Shown: positions 9,095 to 21,167, counted from the first letter of the stretch. The stretch: 64,000 bases of DNA from Isoetes taiwanensis (GCA_021234155.1 JAJEKV010000061.1:5140653-5204652); one strand, 5' to 3'. Numbers and translations: made by a program. The notes: generated by a model not told the origin, from the letters alone.

Positions 9095-11760
9095 GACCAA
9101 TATATGAATAACATACACAATAGCCATGAAATCTGTCGGCAATCAATCGTCAACCCCAATCTAGTTCGTAATATAAATCATTTGTTCGTTACGTCAAATT
9201 TGTTCATTACGTCAAGTGATCACCGCCACTCAAAAAAATATTAGCCCAGAAATTATGTCGGCAGTGTACTTGCACTTGCAGCTCCATCGCTCGTGCTCGT
9301 CTCGCTTGGCAAGGCGGCCTAGTGAATTTCTCGGCATAATTTTCTCGCCTCGATGATTCCCTTGTGCAATTTCATAGTTTTTTCTACGAAAATGATACAG
9401 CTAACACGAAATGAAGAGAAGTACAAGAAGAAAAAATATCTGCGATGGCAAAGGCTATTCCCATGCTTCAATAAACCATTGAGGTTGTTTATCGGTATGC
9501 TCCAATAATAGTATCTCTAACTTAGTGCAAAAAACATATACTAATAAAACGAAGTTCATGCTCTATGCCTTCATCCTAAATGTAGAACTTAAGGATTACA
9601 TCTCCAGCCATCTACAGAATTGAGAATGAACTTCGCATAGAAGTTTGAACTAAACTATAAGGTTGCGTGGTTACCTAATATATTGCTCTCTTGAGCCATA
9701 CAATTTGGAGTTACAGCACGTATAAGTAAGTCTCATTTGGTCCAACTATTTCCTGAACTCACTAACACAATGATGCCCCGGGGGATGCACTTAGTAATAA
9801 AAGGGTATGGACATCTGCGTTCGAAGTGTGCCCAAAAACATCCCTAGTATACTGATCTGTGGAAGCTAATTTAACCCCTAAAGTATATATTTTGCCCCAG
9901 ATAATGGCAAAAAAACCCCCTAATGGTAAGTATACAAATACTGAATGGTAAAAAAAAACCCCCTTTCTTGCATGCACATGTCCCGTACTGCAAAGAATAC
10001 TGAATCCCCCGGGAATGATGCAGTCGCCTCAATAGGAACCAGAACCATTTTTGCAAAATTACAGTTGCATATATTATGCGTAGTGAGTGGCAAATAAATT
10101 TTTAGTCCACAAATCCATCCCACACATTGGAGCTCAAACAAAAGGGAACCCTAGTCCATTGCCAATTTTTGGAGCTAAAACTATGGATCTAACATCTACC
10201 AAATGAAATGAACATGTTCCAAAAGACATAAACCTGCACAAGTAGTTAATAGATTCCTGCTGCAGTATCGTCATAAACAACGCTTCTAATAAGTAGCGAT
10301 AAAAAACATTGCCTTCGGACCATGCACTATGAGAATCAAATCAACTAAACATGGCAACAATACACTTCTTTCTCCAGCTCATGGAAAATTCAGAACTATT
10401 TAATTTGCATTTCAACTTTTGGTATTCAATTTGAGGTTATGCTTCAAGTGCCCATATCAAGACTATTATAAACGAAAGCATTAGAGATGGAGTTGAGTCA
10501 AATGCATTTCAAAAATATAGAAGATGATCTGAAAACAAATTTATTGGTTGAGTTATTTCCAAATTCAGCCGCTGCAAAATGCAGATGACACTGCCATGAG
10601 ATGATTTTTAAGAAATGGCAACAAGTAAACTATCTTACGCTTCCAAGTTATTGGCTTAAACATCCAGAACCTTCAACGGCTGGGATGCGTCAATATGTAG
10701 GTTCAATCTTCAATCTTGAGCAATGACTTTAAGGGAAAGATTACCTAGTTGTTTATGACCAGCAAGTATTTGGATACAAGTCATTGCAGTGTGTGGCTGC
10801 CACATATATAAAGCTATAAGACATGAAGTAATATAAAAACTGAAACACTTGAGAACAAGAATGTAAAAGACTCTGCTGCAGAAATATCTGAGTGCCTGAT
10901 GCCTTCGAATAAATGGCAACATCTATGATGAATTTCAGAACAGCTTTAGTCATTTTAGGATGTTCTTGATGTTTAAGAGGCTGCTGGATAGGGTATTATG
11001 GTTCAACTTCTGACAAGCTTGGCATTTGGCTCTGGGTGTGCAGTCCCTCTCCTTTGTGCTGGCATTCCTGTTGATCAGTCATTGAGGCATGTGCTTTTCT
11101 TCACAAAACTGAACCACGGAAGCCAAGCACAGATTCTTACTTTATCTTTGTATGTTGCCAAGCTGATGTCGGCCTGCTTTGGTCGTGCTCATCTGGTGAT
11201 TAAGCTAATTACATTGGATATTGCCTTTATCTTACTAGCAGCTATAGGAGGACATTTCATGAGGCTTAACTAGGAGAAGGTAGAGTAGTATTTCTGAGCT
11301 CAAAAATGTCATGCCTTTAAGTTCATCACAACCTTGCATGATCACGGCATATTGCTTCATGTATCTGTATATATGGGAAGCTAATGGAGTGAAGAGAAAA
11401 GCTTACCTGGAAACTGTTCTGCAAGTGCAGCTGCTTCACTCAATTACAGAGGCCACAAATAAAAACCATTCAGCATATTTGGGCATGAACTCTAAGGCCA
11501 TCCAGATACGCCATCGTCCTCTGCCTTATTCTGAAGCTGGAGCTTCTGGAATCATAAAACCCTGCTGAAAGCCTAAAGAGCAAGCGACCAGAGACTAATA
11601 TGCTCCACCACACAATTTTTAATGCCAATCATTACAGAATGCACATTGGAGTGAATTGTAAATACAATCCAGTCGATTTATCCAGTACTGCAGAATCCAG
11701 ATCCTAGAAAAATACAGTGCGAATGCAAGTGGTAGGATAAGATTTACCGAGCTGAAGTTG
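9095..11760. other. Spacer; possible inverted-repeat element near 9768-10025
   Basis: No gene that I can support lies here. ATGATGCCCCGGGGGATGCA near 9768 and an inverted relative near 9995-10022 (TCCCCCGGGAATGATGCA) could be the ends of a roughly 260-bp MITE. On the - strand near 11415-11440, codons for EAAALAEQFP run into GTAAG, which looks like an exon end with a splice donor; the gene is not recognised. Confidence 0.4.
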
Positions 11761-11892
11761 CTATGGCCGATTGTTAATCGTGCTGCTTGTGGATAATATA
11801 TGCAACAGAGAAGCTGAAGATAATAAATATGCGTACCTTCTTGGGCTCCCAATGAGGGAAAGAAAGGAGGAGAAAAAAGAACCAAAAAGGTC

Positions 11893-12140
11893 GAGCATGG
11901 GAACCCCTGCACTCAGGCACTCCAGAATGGAATTCCAGCCACAGTGTGTCACAAATCCTCCTATAGACCTGTGCTTGAGTACCTGTACCTGTGGTGCCCA
12001 TTCTACCACTAGACCCAGTCCTTCTCTAGCAATTTTAGCCATGAAGGACTGGATGATCTTTTCTGGCAGAGATTTCCTTTGGCTTGTGCTCAAAACCCAC
12101 AGGAAGGCTCTAGAGGTTTCCTCTAGATCTCTTCTCAGGG
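11893..12140 (-). pseudogene. UDP-glycosyltransferase fragment (PSPG box)
   Basis: The - strand frame contains the plant UGT signature: AFLWVL, then [27 protein letters not shown] and SAGVPML. This is most of the 44-residue PSPG box that binds the UDP-sugar (the W, the HCGWNS and the E are present). It stops before the DQ that ends the box. About 80 codons are preserved out of a family norm of about 450-500, so it is a captured exon piece, not a gene. It lies 230 bp from a hairpin-ended repeat (12240-12397), in a block with two other antisense gene fragments. The longer open frame up to 12360 runs into that repeat and is not UGT. Confidence 0.9.
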
Positions 12141-12239
12141 CCGCGCATTGGATTGATGTGCCCTTGCATTGGTATGGGCAGAAGGACCGCCGCTGCAGCA
12201 TGAGGCTTCTTGATCGGCCATGGCAGTGCCACTTCGCCC

Positions 12240-12397
12240 ATTTCTTCGATCTAGGTATGCTTGCTTTGACCGCCAGTTTACTGGCAACAGCCAGTTTGGA
12301 GCAGTCACCAGCATATCCTAAGCATATGCTGGCATATACTTGGATATGCCACAAACCCATATAAACGAGGGTTTGCCCCTTACGGGCAACCCAAAAA
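12240..12397 (+). repeat. Hairpin-ended repeat, copy 1
   Basis: This ends with a hairpin (GGGTTTGCCC / GGGCAACCC, 12369-12392) followed by an A run. It is preceded by repeated GCATATNC words and by AACAGCCAGTTTGGAG. It aligns along its whole length, in the same orientation, with 15700-15857. It is probably one terminus of a non-autonomous element, with the UGT fragment just inside. Confidence 0.65.
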
Positions 12398-13529
12398 ATT
12401 GGTTCTTTAACTCCATCGATTTAGCATATTCTTGAACAACACAACCCAGCTAACAACCAAGCAACAAAGAATCTAGCCTATTTTGCAGAATCCCATCTAA
12501 GCCTGCACATCCAATAAACTTATCTAAGCAAACACTAGCTTATTGCCACCAAACATCCCCTATAAGCTACAAAACATCTAAAACCTATCAAATCTGCACT
12601 AACAAATCCTACTATACCTGCAAAAGTCAGAGCCCAATCCCACATCTATATTATTTTATAAAACCAGGACTAGGCTTATGCAATGTTGCTGAACAAGCAA
12701 CCACCTAAAACCAACAGTAAAAGCCACAGAAATCATTATTGTATAATCTTTGTTCTTACATAGATATTGAATTATGGTTTTAAATGTGACTCTTCTAGCA
12801 TGAAATTCTTCTCATACTTCAGTATGAACTCGAAGCTTGATTATTTTGGTACACAATCTATGGCGCTAGAATGTTCACCTAGATGATCCCCAGTTTCTCC
12901 CCCTTCCATCTACTGTGCCAACCATCAGTATATATTCAATTACAAAAGACAAATATTCATTTATGTTTACCTTTAATCTCAGAATTCCACAGTGCAGAAG
13001 TACTCAAATTCTTTAATGTCTTGTCAAACAACGCTATTGTGTTGTGTCTGTACTGCATTACAATTTCGAAATCTAAAAATCACAAAACAATAATAAATAA
13101 TTAGAAGCATGGATCATTCTCTGCACGTCAGACTTACCTATGGCATCAAGAAAAGCCTCCATTTTGTACACCCATTCTTGAACAGCACCCAGATCCATTG
13201 CTTTGCGGATCAATCATAACTTCAGTAGCTGCTTGATGCATGCATAGAAGGTTCTAATGCTCGTATTGGTTAACACCATATGCAGGCGATCAAGTGTGGA
13301 AAACAACACACCATTGCGTAATATAGAAATTTCATTGTAGGCATTTACTGTGGGAGCATGGATCTGCCAAAGAAGGAACAGTACAGAAATAAGAAAAATA
13401 TGAAGAAGAATCCATTGAAGAAGTATGTGCTGCGGATTTCATGTGAAGAAATCAGAAAAATGTGGTCCAAGAAAGTAACAAAGAAAGGAGAATAAAGCAG
13501 TAGATTGTGAAAGGATGCATTACCCTGAT
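12398..13529. other. Spacer without recognised gene
   Basis: AT-rich sequence between two gene fragments. I see no domain, clear repeat or terminus. Confidence 0.5.
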
Positions 13530-14010
13530 AGTAGTCGTATCATTTTTCACAGCCCATGGCACAAGACAGAGCTGGACTTTGCTTAGGTTGAGATTTATAT
13601 TTAACAAAGCAAATCGATAATCATTATGGCCTGCAGATATGGCATACAAACCATGTTCAAAATATTCTGGATCTGCAATTCTTGCGGCGTTGGGCCTGTG
13701 TAAGTGATTACTGTTTTTTGATTTGTACAAACCTAAACTGCAATTTAAAACAACACCAGAAATGCTATACCTGTAGAGTTGAGTGTTGAGAGCATCTATA
13801 ATGTCAGAATGGTATTCCTGCGCCCACTGTGCTTGTAATACCAAAGGATATGGAACTGCAAGATTTATCGAGCTTGTCGCGCTTCCCGTAACAGCAAAAC
13901 TCATTCTGTGCTTTAGCCGAAATGCATGCCCAACTGCACATGGATGTAACAAAGGGATTTCTAGGGCTTGAGCTCCATATCAATCCGGCACACGAATTAT
14001 AATCCAAAAA
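13530..14010 (-). pseudogene. GDSL-type esterase/lipase fragment
   Basis: On the - strand, from 14010 downward, frames read YGAQALEIPLLHPC, then FRLKHRMSFAVTGSATSS, VPYPLVLQAQWAQ, and EYFEHGLYAISAGHNDYRF followed by VPWAV. These correspond in order to the middle of plant GDSL esterases: the segment after block I, the NFAVAGATA-like strand, and block III, where GxND supplies the oxyanion Asn (here AGHNDY). The N-terminal GDS serine block and the C-terminal DxxH block are not visible. Frame changes and an intron-like stretch (about 13695-13770) separate the pieces. It is a captured fragment in the same block and orientation as the MKP1 and UGT pieces. Confidence 0.7.
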
Positions 14011-14883
14011 TGCCCTTCAATCTCATCTATTCTAACACTCGATGCAAAATCACATGCAAACACTCGGCATCCCAATGTCTTGTCTGTGATAACAAAAAAT
14101 GCTAGAATGCCATTTATGATCAACATCTCAAAATGCATTTTTCCCTTGAAATGTGGCCACGGACTTCTCAAGCATAACACCTGCGGAAGCAGAAGACTCA
14201 CCTGTTGTAGGTGGAGCATGGTTACATAACCTGTTGATATGACTCCACTCAATGAAGTGCAACTCTATAAGTTGATATGACTCTACTCGATGAAGTGCAG
14301 CTCTATAAGGTAATGTTACAGATAGCACATGGATTACCTTTTGACTCATCTCAATAACAGTTGTATTCCAATAATATAAGCAACTCAATTCTAGGAACAA
14401 TATTGTTGCACTTGTATAACCAAAATCAAGAAAAAGTAGAAAGCAACAATTACCTTGCTGTACAGCTTTTGGAACAGATGACTTGGTTGTCATAGTCAGT
14501 GGAAACATCGGTGTGAAAATAGACAAGAGTGCCAATTTAAAGGTGGTATAAATGACAACCAGCATATTGTGATTAGAAATCAAATAAAGAAATTAGAGCT
14601 ATTCCAAAAGAAAAAGGAAAACAAAAATACCTGATATAAGCGAAGAGACACTAGTTAACAGTGATATCTTCACATGGCCATGGATTATCAATAAATACAA
14701 GAAAGTGCTGATCTAGACCACAAGATGTTGCCAATAACTTTCCAACCTAAAAAAATCTGCAAGTTCTTGAGTTTACTTGTGAGGTTCTGCCAAAGCTGTT
14801 TCCTCGTAATGGAAGAACTGAACTATCAAAGCAAGCACCGTTATATGCTTAGTCTTTATCATATTCTGAAACAAGCCTCGGCC

Positions 14884-15621
14884 CTATCCCTTTAGAGTTT
14901 CAGGAGAATAAATTTCTTCTAAGAGGGCAGCAAGAAATAGAGGAGGCTCCCTGCCTTCAGTCACACTCACAATTGAGCCTTTGGCATTCTCATAACGGAC
15001 TAATTGAAAGGCTACACGATCACCAGCTGCCAGCATTTCCTTATCACAATTCCTCCCACGCCAAACATACAATCTATTCACAAGCTGTACAACGAAAGCC
15101 CCTCGTGAATCTAATGCATCAAAACTGTTAGAAATTGTGGCTTTTGACATAAGCAGAGTTGCATCATATGCTGATTGAGGTGATAATCGGAAAACACAAG
15201 GCATCTGCTTGACAGATTGTCCAAGAAACCTATTCTGTCGTTGCATCAACTGAAAAGAAAATCCATTCAGACTGATAACACACCTAAGCTACTTAACATC
15301 CTTATATACATCTTCATATCCACGATGTTCTCTCCACATTATATAAGCTATGACAAGAGTAGCTGACCTGGATACACCCTTTAAGCAATGGACAAAAACT
15401 CTTCCGCCTGCTTGCTCCCTGACATCCTCTATGAAATCAAAAACATCGTAAAGAACACAGATGACATCTTCAGAAGTTCAGTCCTCTACCCAAATGGTCT
15501 TGTATAGAAATTCATCATGAAAATACTCCGGACAAGCACCACCCACACAGTTCACTATGTGCGTAATTCTGTTGCTTCTAAGAATATAATCATCCCTAGG
15601 CCATCCGGGATGAGCTATACC
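14884..15621 (-). pseudogene. MKP1-like dual-specificity phosphatase fragment
   Basis: The first part (15621-15300, - strand) reads ITHIVNCVGGACPEYF, then FVHCLKGVSRSATLVIAY, the dual-specificity phosphatase loop HCX5R with catalytic Cys and Arg intact. The second part (15249-14890) reads SLDSRGAF-like DALDSRGAFVVQL and LYVWRGRNC, the gelsolin-like domain that follows the phosphatase in plant MAP kinase phosphatase 1. That order is specific to MKP1. A TGA at about 15478-15480, where homologues have Ser, and a TAG near 15297 break it. The N terminus and long C-terminal tail are missing. It is a captured fragment, ending 80 bp from a hairpin-ended repeat. Confidence 0.85.
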
Positions 15622-15699
15622 AAGAAAAAAAAGGAAAAAGACAGGCTTACCTTGCCGATGGCCTCCATGCATCCTTCCTTCTTCCAGCTACCCGGTTTG

Positions 15700-15857
15700 C
15701 ACAGTGCCTGCCCAGCAACAGGAGCGACCGACAGTTTACAGGGTACAACAAGTTTTGAGTAGTTTTTGGCATCTTCGAGGCATATACTGGTATATACCAG
15801 GAATATGCCAAAAACAGACATAAGCAAGGGATTGCCCCTCTAGGGGCAACCCAAAAA
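15700..15857 (+). repeat. Hairpin-ended repeat, copy 2
   Basis: Partner of 12240-12397. Its hairpin (GGGATTGCCCC / GGGGCAACCC, loop TCTA) is at 15828-15852, followed by an A run. GGCATATACTGG and related words precede it. Both copies have captured gene fragments on the same side. Confidence 0.65.
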
Positions 15858-15903
15858 GAAAAAGACGGTTATTTCCAATGGTAGAAAATATTGGCATTAA
15901 TCA

Positions 15904-16161
15904 CGATGGTTGCTTGCTATCTATCCTGATGCTTGGCCCAAACTACGGAAACGAGCTTTTCATCTCGCATGTGGCTGGCTTTTATGGTCAATCTGGAAGA
16001 GAAGGAGGTTGTTTATCTTTAAGGGCGTAGATACTGCAGATGAGATTGTTCTTCAATGGGCGCAAAATAAAATTGTTATGGCTTACAATTGTTCTTCTCT
16101 TGATCAAGAGAAGAAAGTACTGATCTGGCATACTTACCTTCAGATTCATTCTTTTGCATAG
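15904..16161 (+). pseudogene. LINE ORF2 C-terminal fragment
   Basis: The frame reads WPKLRKRAFHLACGWLLWSI, WKRRRLFIFKGV and DEIVLQWAQNKIV, the typical end of plant LINE (L1/RTE-like) ORF2 after reverse transcriptase, in the zf-RVT region where W.IWK.RN.RIF recurs. About 80 codons remain. It is 5'-truncated, as is usual for LINE insertions. A possible 3' end near 16250 (GTGAATAAAGC) lacks a clear poly(A). Confidence 0.6.
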
Positions 16162-18998
16162 GCAGGTGGTTGTGCTCAGTTGGATCGGTTTGTCCACTGG
16201 GGTTATAATCCTGTCTTTGCATTTTATGTTGCTCTGGTTTTTAGTTGGTGAATAAAGCTTGTCGTCCTTCAAAATGATGGTTACTTCTAACTGACATGTT
16301 TATACTAGTACAACAAAGATGGTCGTCACATGATTGCGAAAAAGAGTTGCATAAAATAAGGTTCAAACTCGCAACTTTTTAGTTATATATATATACATAG
16401 GCCTCACATTCTTGTCTAACCATTCCTAGTCAACGCCAATATTGAGCCTTCTAACTCAAGTCCTTGTATTCTGCTCTTTTGTATCAAGTATATTCAGTGT
16501 TCCTGCATATTCTTCACGTATTTTCTAGCATTTTCTCTTGTTTTCACGTAGGTTCATGACACTTTAGACCGGAATCGCTTCACCAATTCTAGTCTGCTTT
16601 GAGCCTATTTCTTTGTGTTTTGTCTAGGTTTCAACCTTCTTACCTCACTCCTAGCAACTTGTTCAAGTATGTCAAAGACTGCAATTGAACAATGAAGAGC
16701 TTAATGAACGAGTAGCTTCCCATGAGTCAGCTCCTAGATTTGGATTGAGGCTGTTAGAGCCTAAGATTAACTTGTCCAAAAAAATTGACGACACTCGGTC
16801 TGCGTCTGGAGAAGGTAATGTGTGCTTACCATAAATACCCTTAACACACGCCTACTATTCTGTTCTAAAGCAATTACTTAAAATGTTGAAGTTCTTGCAA
16901 AGCACCACATACCTATCTGCTCATGATTGTCTGTCTTTCTGAATAAGCATGTTCTAAGGTACATCTTCTTCCCACATTTGTTGCATTCAAGATTTAACAA
17001 ACAACCATGGAATTGCATAGATCGAAATTCTAGGGTCAGTGTGGGCATTTTGGAAATGGTTTTATTTACTATTCCATATGAACTATTGGGTGTGCCACAA
17101 GATGCCATAAAGCAGCAAATCAAAACTTTATATTGAAAGATGACTCTTACATAAGTTTATGCAAGAACAAAAATTCTTTTCTCACTTTTAGCAAGTTGTG
17201 ATGACTTTCTTCTTCAGTTTTTATCATTTTCTTATTCATTTCAATCCGCATCAACTTAATATACAACCAGTTCAAATCTGTGCTCCGGGATACACTTAGT
17301 TATTTATGCAGTCGCCATGGTGAAGTTGAGGCTATTTTCAAGATGGTTACTTATTTGTTGCATGCTTGGTAGATTGTAGAAAGGTTAGACACGCTCCAAC
17401 CAATTCTCTCACTTTTCATATTGCTCTTATTCTTGACATGTCTGATTTCATTAGGGGCTAGATTTGATTGACAAAGCATAGTTAGAAGACTCACTATCTA
17501 TAATTTTCTAGGGAACATGCCAAAGGTTCAACTTCAAGTTGGAGACACTCCAAATTCAATAAGTCAATGGTGTAGATAATTTGTATTTTCATGAGAGTTA
17601 AATATATGTTTAAGAAACATGCCAAACATCATCAATTCCTTAGGAGAATGCAAAATATAGTAGCAACAATTCACTGAAAACCTCTATTAGATTACTCTCT
17701 CATTGTAACATGCATCTCCTATTGCTCTCAGTCTTGGATTTAAGTTTATTCACCGGATAACACTAATTAATACCAACTGAAAGCTACTGTTTTTTTATAC
17801 ATCAGTATATTCAGCTTCGATAGATAATTCTGAAGGTACCAAACCTACATCTGGACTAGATGGTCTAGCCTCGATAGTTGTTTATTGGATTATCAGGAAT
17901 TCAATCAGGTGTAGTGGAGGAAATATTATTTATCATAAACAATTTCACATGAAAGCATCATGGCACATTTGCTTTCATTTATCCTCTCGCTCAGCAGATC
18001 AAAATGTGGCATCCCAAAGGAACCTTGAATAATGGTGCCACTTAAATTAATACCAATATTGAATGGGTGAGCTCAAGCTATGGAGATTCATGAAGCTTCA
18101 TGGAGAGATCCTGTACTTACGAGGTTCGTATTATTCAATATGCGACGATGAGATTCGTGTTTTATTTTCGATTCAATATCCATAAAACATTCGAAATCCA
18201 CAACTAATAATCACATGTTTGTTTGTATAAGATTCAAGAATGGACAATTCAACAAATATTTTTTTTCTGAAAAATTCAGATGTGAAGAAAAATTCTACTT
18301 CAAAGCTTTTCATTCCCAATTCAGAAATAGCGTGAACGTTTTATCAAGCCATCAATCTCAAATGTAAAATCAAGTCCTCCATTTGTATCCAGATGTGTCT
18401 AATCTCAGGGAAAATCACCATCCTCCAAAATGTAGTTTGGATTAATGTCGGATATGGATTTTTTTTTTATATAGATTCTGAAACAGATTTTAACTTGGTG
18501 TGTTATGGGAGGTTATTTTTCTGGTTTGAAAAAACATTGCAAGTTCATGAATAAAATTTCAAAAAACATTGCAAGTTCATGAATAACATATAAACCATTA
18601 AATATAGCACAAATCCCATAACCCACCAAAACAAAAAATTTCAAATTTTTTTTTTTTTGATATAAAACACGGACACCAAACACTTCTAATAGCACATGGG
18701 TGCGGCTTCAGGCCCTAAAACTATGCGAAGTCATAAGAGCTTGCATATCTATCCCTTTAGATTTGTCCTCTGAGCAGAGAGCCCATCAGGGAAACCAGTG
18801 TAATGCAGCATTCACACAAGCCATCGCATTTGCAACTGGCTAATGAAGCATTGACATGAGCCAAACTATTATGCCCAGAATATGTCTCGACAAGCAAATT
18901 TGAACCTGGTAACATTTCCAGTTCATGCTTGCCTTGCCTGCATATGCTCCAATCGGGCCTGCCCTATTGCACAATACTTGTAGCTGGGGAGGGTAGGT
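16162..18998. other. AT-rich spacer
   Basis: No recognised gene. A 25-bp direct repeat (AAAAAACATTGCAAGTTC...) occurs at about 18528 and 18562. An (AT)n run lies near 16385. I see nothing else that I can support. Confidence 0.5.
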
Positions 18999-19088
18999 GT
19001 ATTCGACTTGTGGATAGCCAAATGGAGTATTGGACTTGTTCAATACACGGAGTTAGTTTAGACGAGTCTAATACCCTCTTGGCTATAA
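18999..19088. promoter_or_regulatory. Iteron-like repeats and hairpin upstream of HUH gene
   Basis: The 13-mer GTATTNGACTYGT occurs three times: 18999-19011 and 19027-19039 direct, and 19062-19074 inverted. The last two lie inside a hairpin whose arms start ATAGCCAA (19013-19036) and end TTGGCTAT (19063-19086), with about 20 of 24 positions matching. Direct and inverted short repeats around a hairpin are typical of Rep-binding origins. This one lies about 370 bp upstream of a Rep-like gene. The function is inferred. Confidence 0.55.
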
Positions 19089-19451
19089 CGTTTCCGAAAT
19101 TGCAAACCGTATAGTTATACCATAAGATTTGGCAATGGTTAAGGGTTGTATTGGTATGGGAAACCGTATGTTGCTGACGCTGGCAACACAGATTCCCAAC
19201 CCTAGAATCATGGGCGGGCATTTTGGAGCTCGCGAGCGCTGGTTGGGCGCAGGTGTTGGTGTCGCCTTGGGCTTCTGCAGGGATGGCGGAGCTCCTGGTG
19301 ATGTGGCCGCTCATCTGGTTTGTTTCTTTTCTGGTTTGGGTGGATAAGCTGGGGTCGCGGGCAATTGCGGGGAGCGGAGGTGCATTGAAGAAGACAGAGG
19401 TAAGCTTCTAGCTTGTTGCTTTTGCTGCATTGATTTTACACATTATCTGCT

Positions 19452-20468
19452 ATGTCGATGAAGAGGGCAGCCAGAAAGGCTCAGAGTGGTCGCTCCTCTG
19501 GCCCTGCTTCTGTGAGCCATGTCTTGAATTCCAATTCCGGAGTGAGAGGCCAAGATTTCTTTGCTGATCAGGATTGGAACCTGATAGATGTGAGTGTGAC
19601 CCTAGGTTTGTCTGGGCAGGATGTCCCTGTGAGTTTCTACGATGGCCTTGTCGGTTTTTGTGATAGGAGGTGTGTCGCCGGAGCTGTAGCTATGGAAAGG
19701 GGTGCTACTGTAGACCACTTGCACTGTCAAGCTGTCTTTAGAGGGCGTTTCAAAACCCCCAGGGCCATGAATGATGCCATTAAGAAGGAATTTAACTGGG
19801 CTAGTAAGCCTCCTGGTGTTATCCTGGTCTGTAAAGCCTTGAAGAATACCCGCCTTCACTGTTTTGAAGGTATGGTTGGTTATTGTATGAAAGATTTTGG
19901 AAAGGTCCACTATGTCTGTCACCTTCATAATATCAGTGAGGATTGCATCGAGAAAGGTAAGGATTTATACCTGAGATGGGGAGCTGGTGACACCATGAAC
20001 TTAGTTGTGCTTGATAATAAGAATTTGCTTAATCGTGCTGCCCATTATGTTAACTATCATGGCAAGCGTAAGATGACTGCTAGCCTCCTGTTTACATTGG
20101 CCAGAATGATCCGTTCTGGTAAGTTTACACTATCCAGTTCTTGGATTATACCTTCCAATACTGCCCACATTAACGAGCACCGTGTCCGGGCAGCATGGAG
20201 GGTGCTCCTAAATCCTTCTCAATGCATGCCCTCCGACATGAGAACTATTTTGTTTGGGCTACCTGCTGGGTTCGTGCCTGTAGAGCGAAATGGCCTTGGG
20301 AGGAGAAGGTATTGGGATGATAGCATCCCTGAGGATGAGCAAGACTTTAATTTCCAGGATGTTTGTGATGAATCTTATAGTCATGACAGTGATGATGTGG
20401 TTGTTTTGGAGCCTGGTGTGGATTTCATCCCCGTGCACAGGGGTGATTGCACCATGGCTGTTGGGTGA
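19452..20468 (+). CDS. HUH/Y1 Rep-like endonuclease, single domain
   Basis: An intact 338-codon frame. Visible motifs in the order and spacing of Rep-type HUH nucleases: a first strand DVSVTLGL (46-53), an acidic residue in AMERG (82), the metal-binding H-hydrophobic-H in DHLHCQAV (89-91), and GYCMKDFGK (Tyr144, Lys147), which matches the YxxK catalytic motif of CRESS-type Reps. No Walker A or SF3 helicase follows. The C-terminal half is basic then acidic and not recognised. The N terminus is Arg/Lys/Ser-rich and may be a nuclear signal. Such proteins nick and join ssDNA through the Tyr. HUH-only genes in eukaryotic chromosomes recall replitrons; a plant-virus-derived Rep is the alternative. 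The ATG at 19452 is first in frame; a second is two codons on. Confidence 0.7.
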   Translation: MSMKRAARKAQSGRSSGPASVSHVLNSNSGVRGQDFFADQDWNLIDVSVTLGLSGQDVPVSFYDGLVGFCDRRCVAGAVAMERGATVDHLHCQAVFRGRFKTPRAMNDAIKKEFNWASKPPGVILVCKALKNTRLHCFEGMVGYCMKDFGKVHYVCHLHNISEDCIEKGKDLYLRWGAGDTMNLVVLDNKNLLNRAAHYVNYHGKRKMTASLLFTLARMIRSGKFTLSSSWIIPSNTAHINEHRVRAAWRVLLNPSQCMPSDMRTILFGLPAGFVPVERNGLGRRRYWDDSIPEDEQDFNFQDVCDESYSHDSDDVVVLEPGVDFIPVHRGDCTMAVG

Positions 20469-20545
20469 TCATATTTCTTGGCTTTCGGATGTACAGTTTT
20501 GTCTTTTTTTTCATGGCTTTGTTTGGTTCTTAGTTGCAGGTAGTG

Positions 20546-20959
20546 ATGGACACTGATGGAGAGCCTGTTGCTGGGGTGGAAACGACCTCTGGCCAGATCT
20601 TTACCCCGATTCCTATATTTCCTCTAGAGTTGAAGCTTCACATCCGTGATCCGGTCATATTCTACCGAGCCCGAGGCGCTTTTCTCTAGCAAAGAATTTG
20701 TTAGTAGCATCGTGCGGTGGGAACTGAAGCGCATAGGATTGCGGCGTCCTTGCTTTTGCTCGAGGCATCTCAATGGGTTCTATGCTTCATCCGTAATGCT
20801 ATCTCTGCCAGAATGGGATCAATTGGGTGTACCAGTAATTCGAAGTTACATGTGTTTAGCGGCTCTCATATGAGCTTAGCTAGAGTCTTGCTCGTGCAAG
20901 AGATTCGGCGGTTGGATGAACTGATTAGGCATGCTCAGAGTGGCGCGCTCATGAACTGA
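20546..20959 (+). pseudogene. Possible second ORF of the HUH element, broken
   Basis: After the HUH gene, a frame starts at ATG 20546 (MDTDGEPVAGVETTSG...) and meets TAG at 20687. The same frame reopens at 20717 and ends at 20959 with RVLLVQEIRRLDELIRHAQS, a probable helix. A shifted frame across 20646-20873 stays open between the two, so one or two indels or a small intron could explain the gap. No domain is recognised. Its position suggests a partner protein of the HUH element or the remains of one. Confidence 0.4.
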
Positions 20960-21167
20960 TCTGTTTTCATCTCCTTCTTTATGTTTTTGTGTGGCCTGGA
21001 AGAACTGCTTATGCTTTTATAAATAAGAAGCTTGGTCTTCTTTGGCAGGTATGATTCTTTGACACGTGTTGATTCTTTTGCATGAGGCTGCTGTGTAAGC
21101 CGAGTTTCAGAGTGGCTCTTTACATATTGAAATAATCTGTTGATACTAACTCCTTTTGTTTGTTAGT

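Noticed and set aside
10998-11273. 91-codon hydrophobic frame on the + strand
   Set aside because: No recognisable family, no start context or neighbours; it may be chance.
11771-12364. 197-codon frame on the + strand
   Set aside because: It is the shadow of the UGT fragment on the other strand and of the hairpin-ended repeat.
16878-17136. Overlapping frames on both strands, one with CNKCGKK
   Set aside because: A single CxxC without a fuller pattern is too little for a zinc-finger gene.
19452-20468. Helitron Rep or geminivirus Rep as the HUH gene
   Set aside because: There is one Tyr motif (YxxK) rather than the Helitron pair, no helicase domain follows, and no virus coat or movement genes are nearby.
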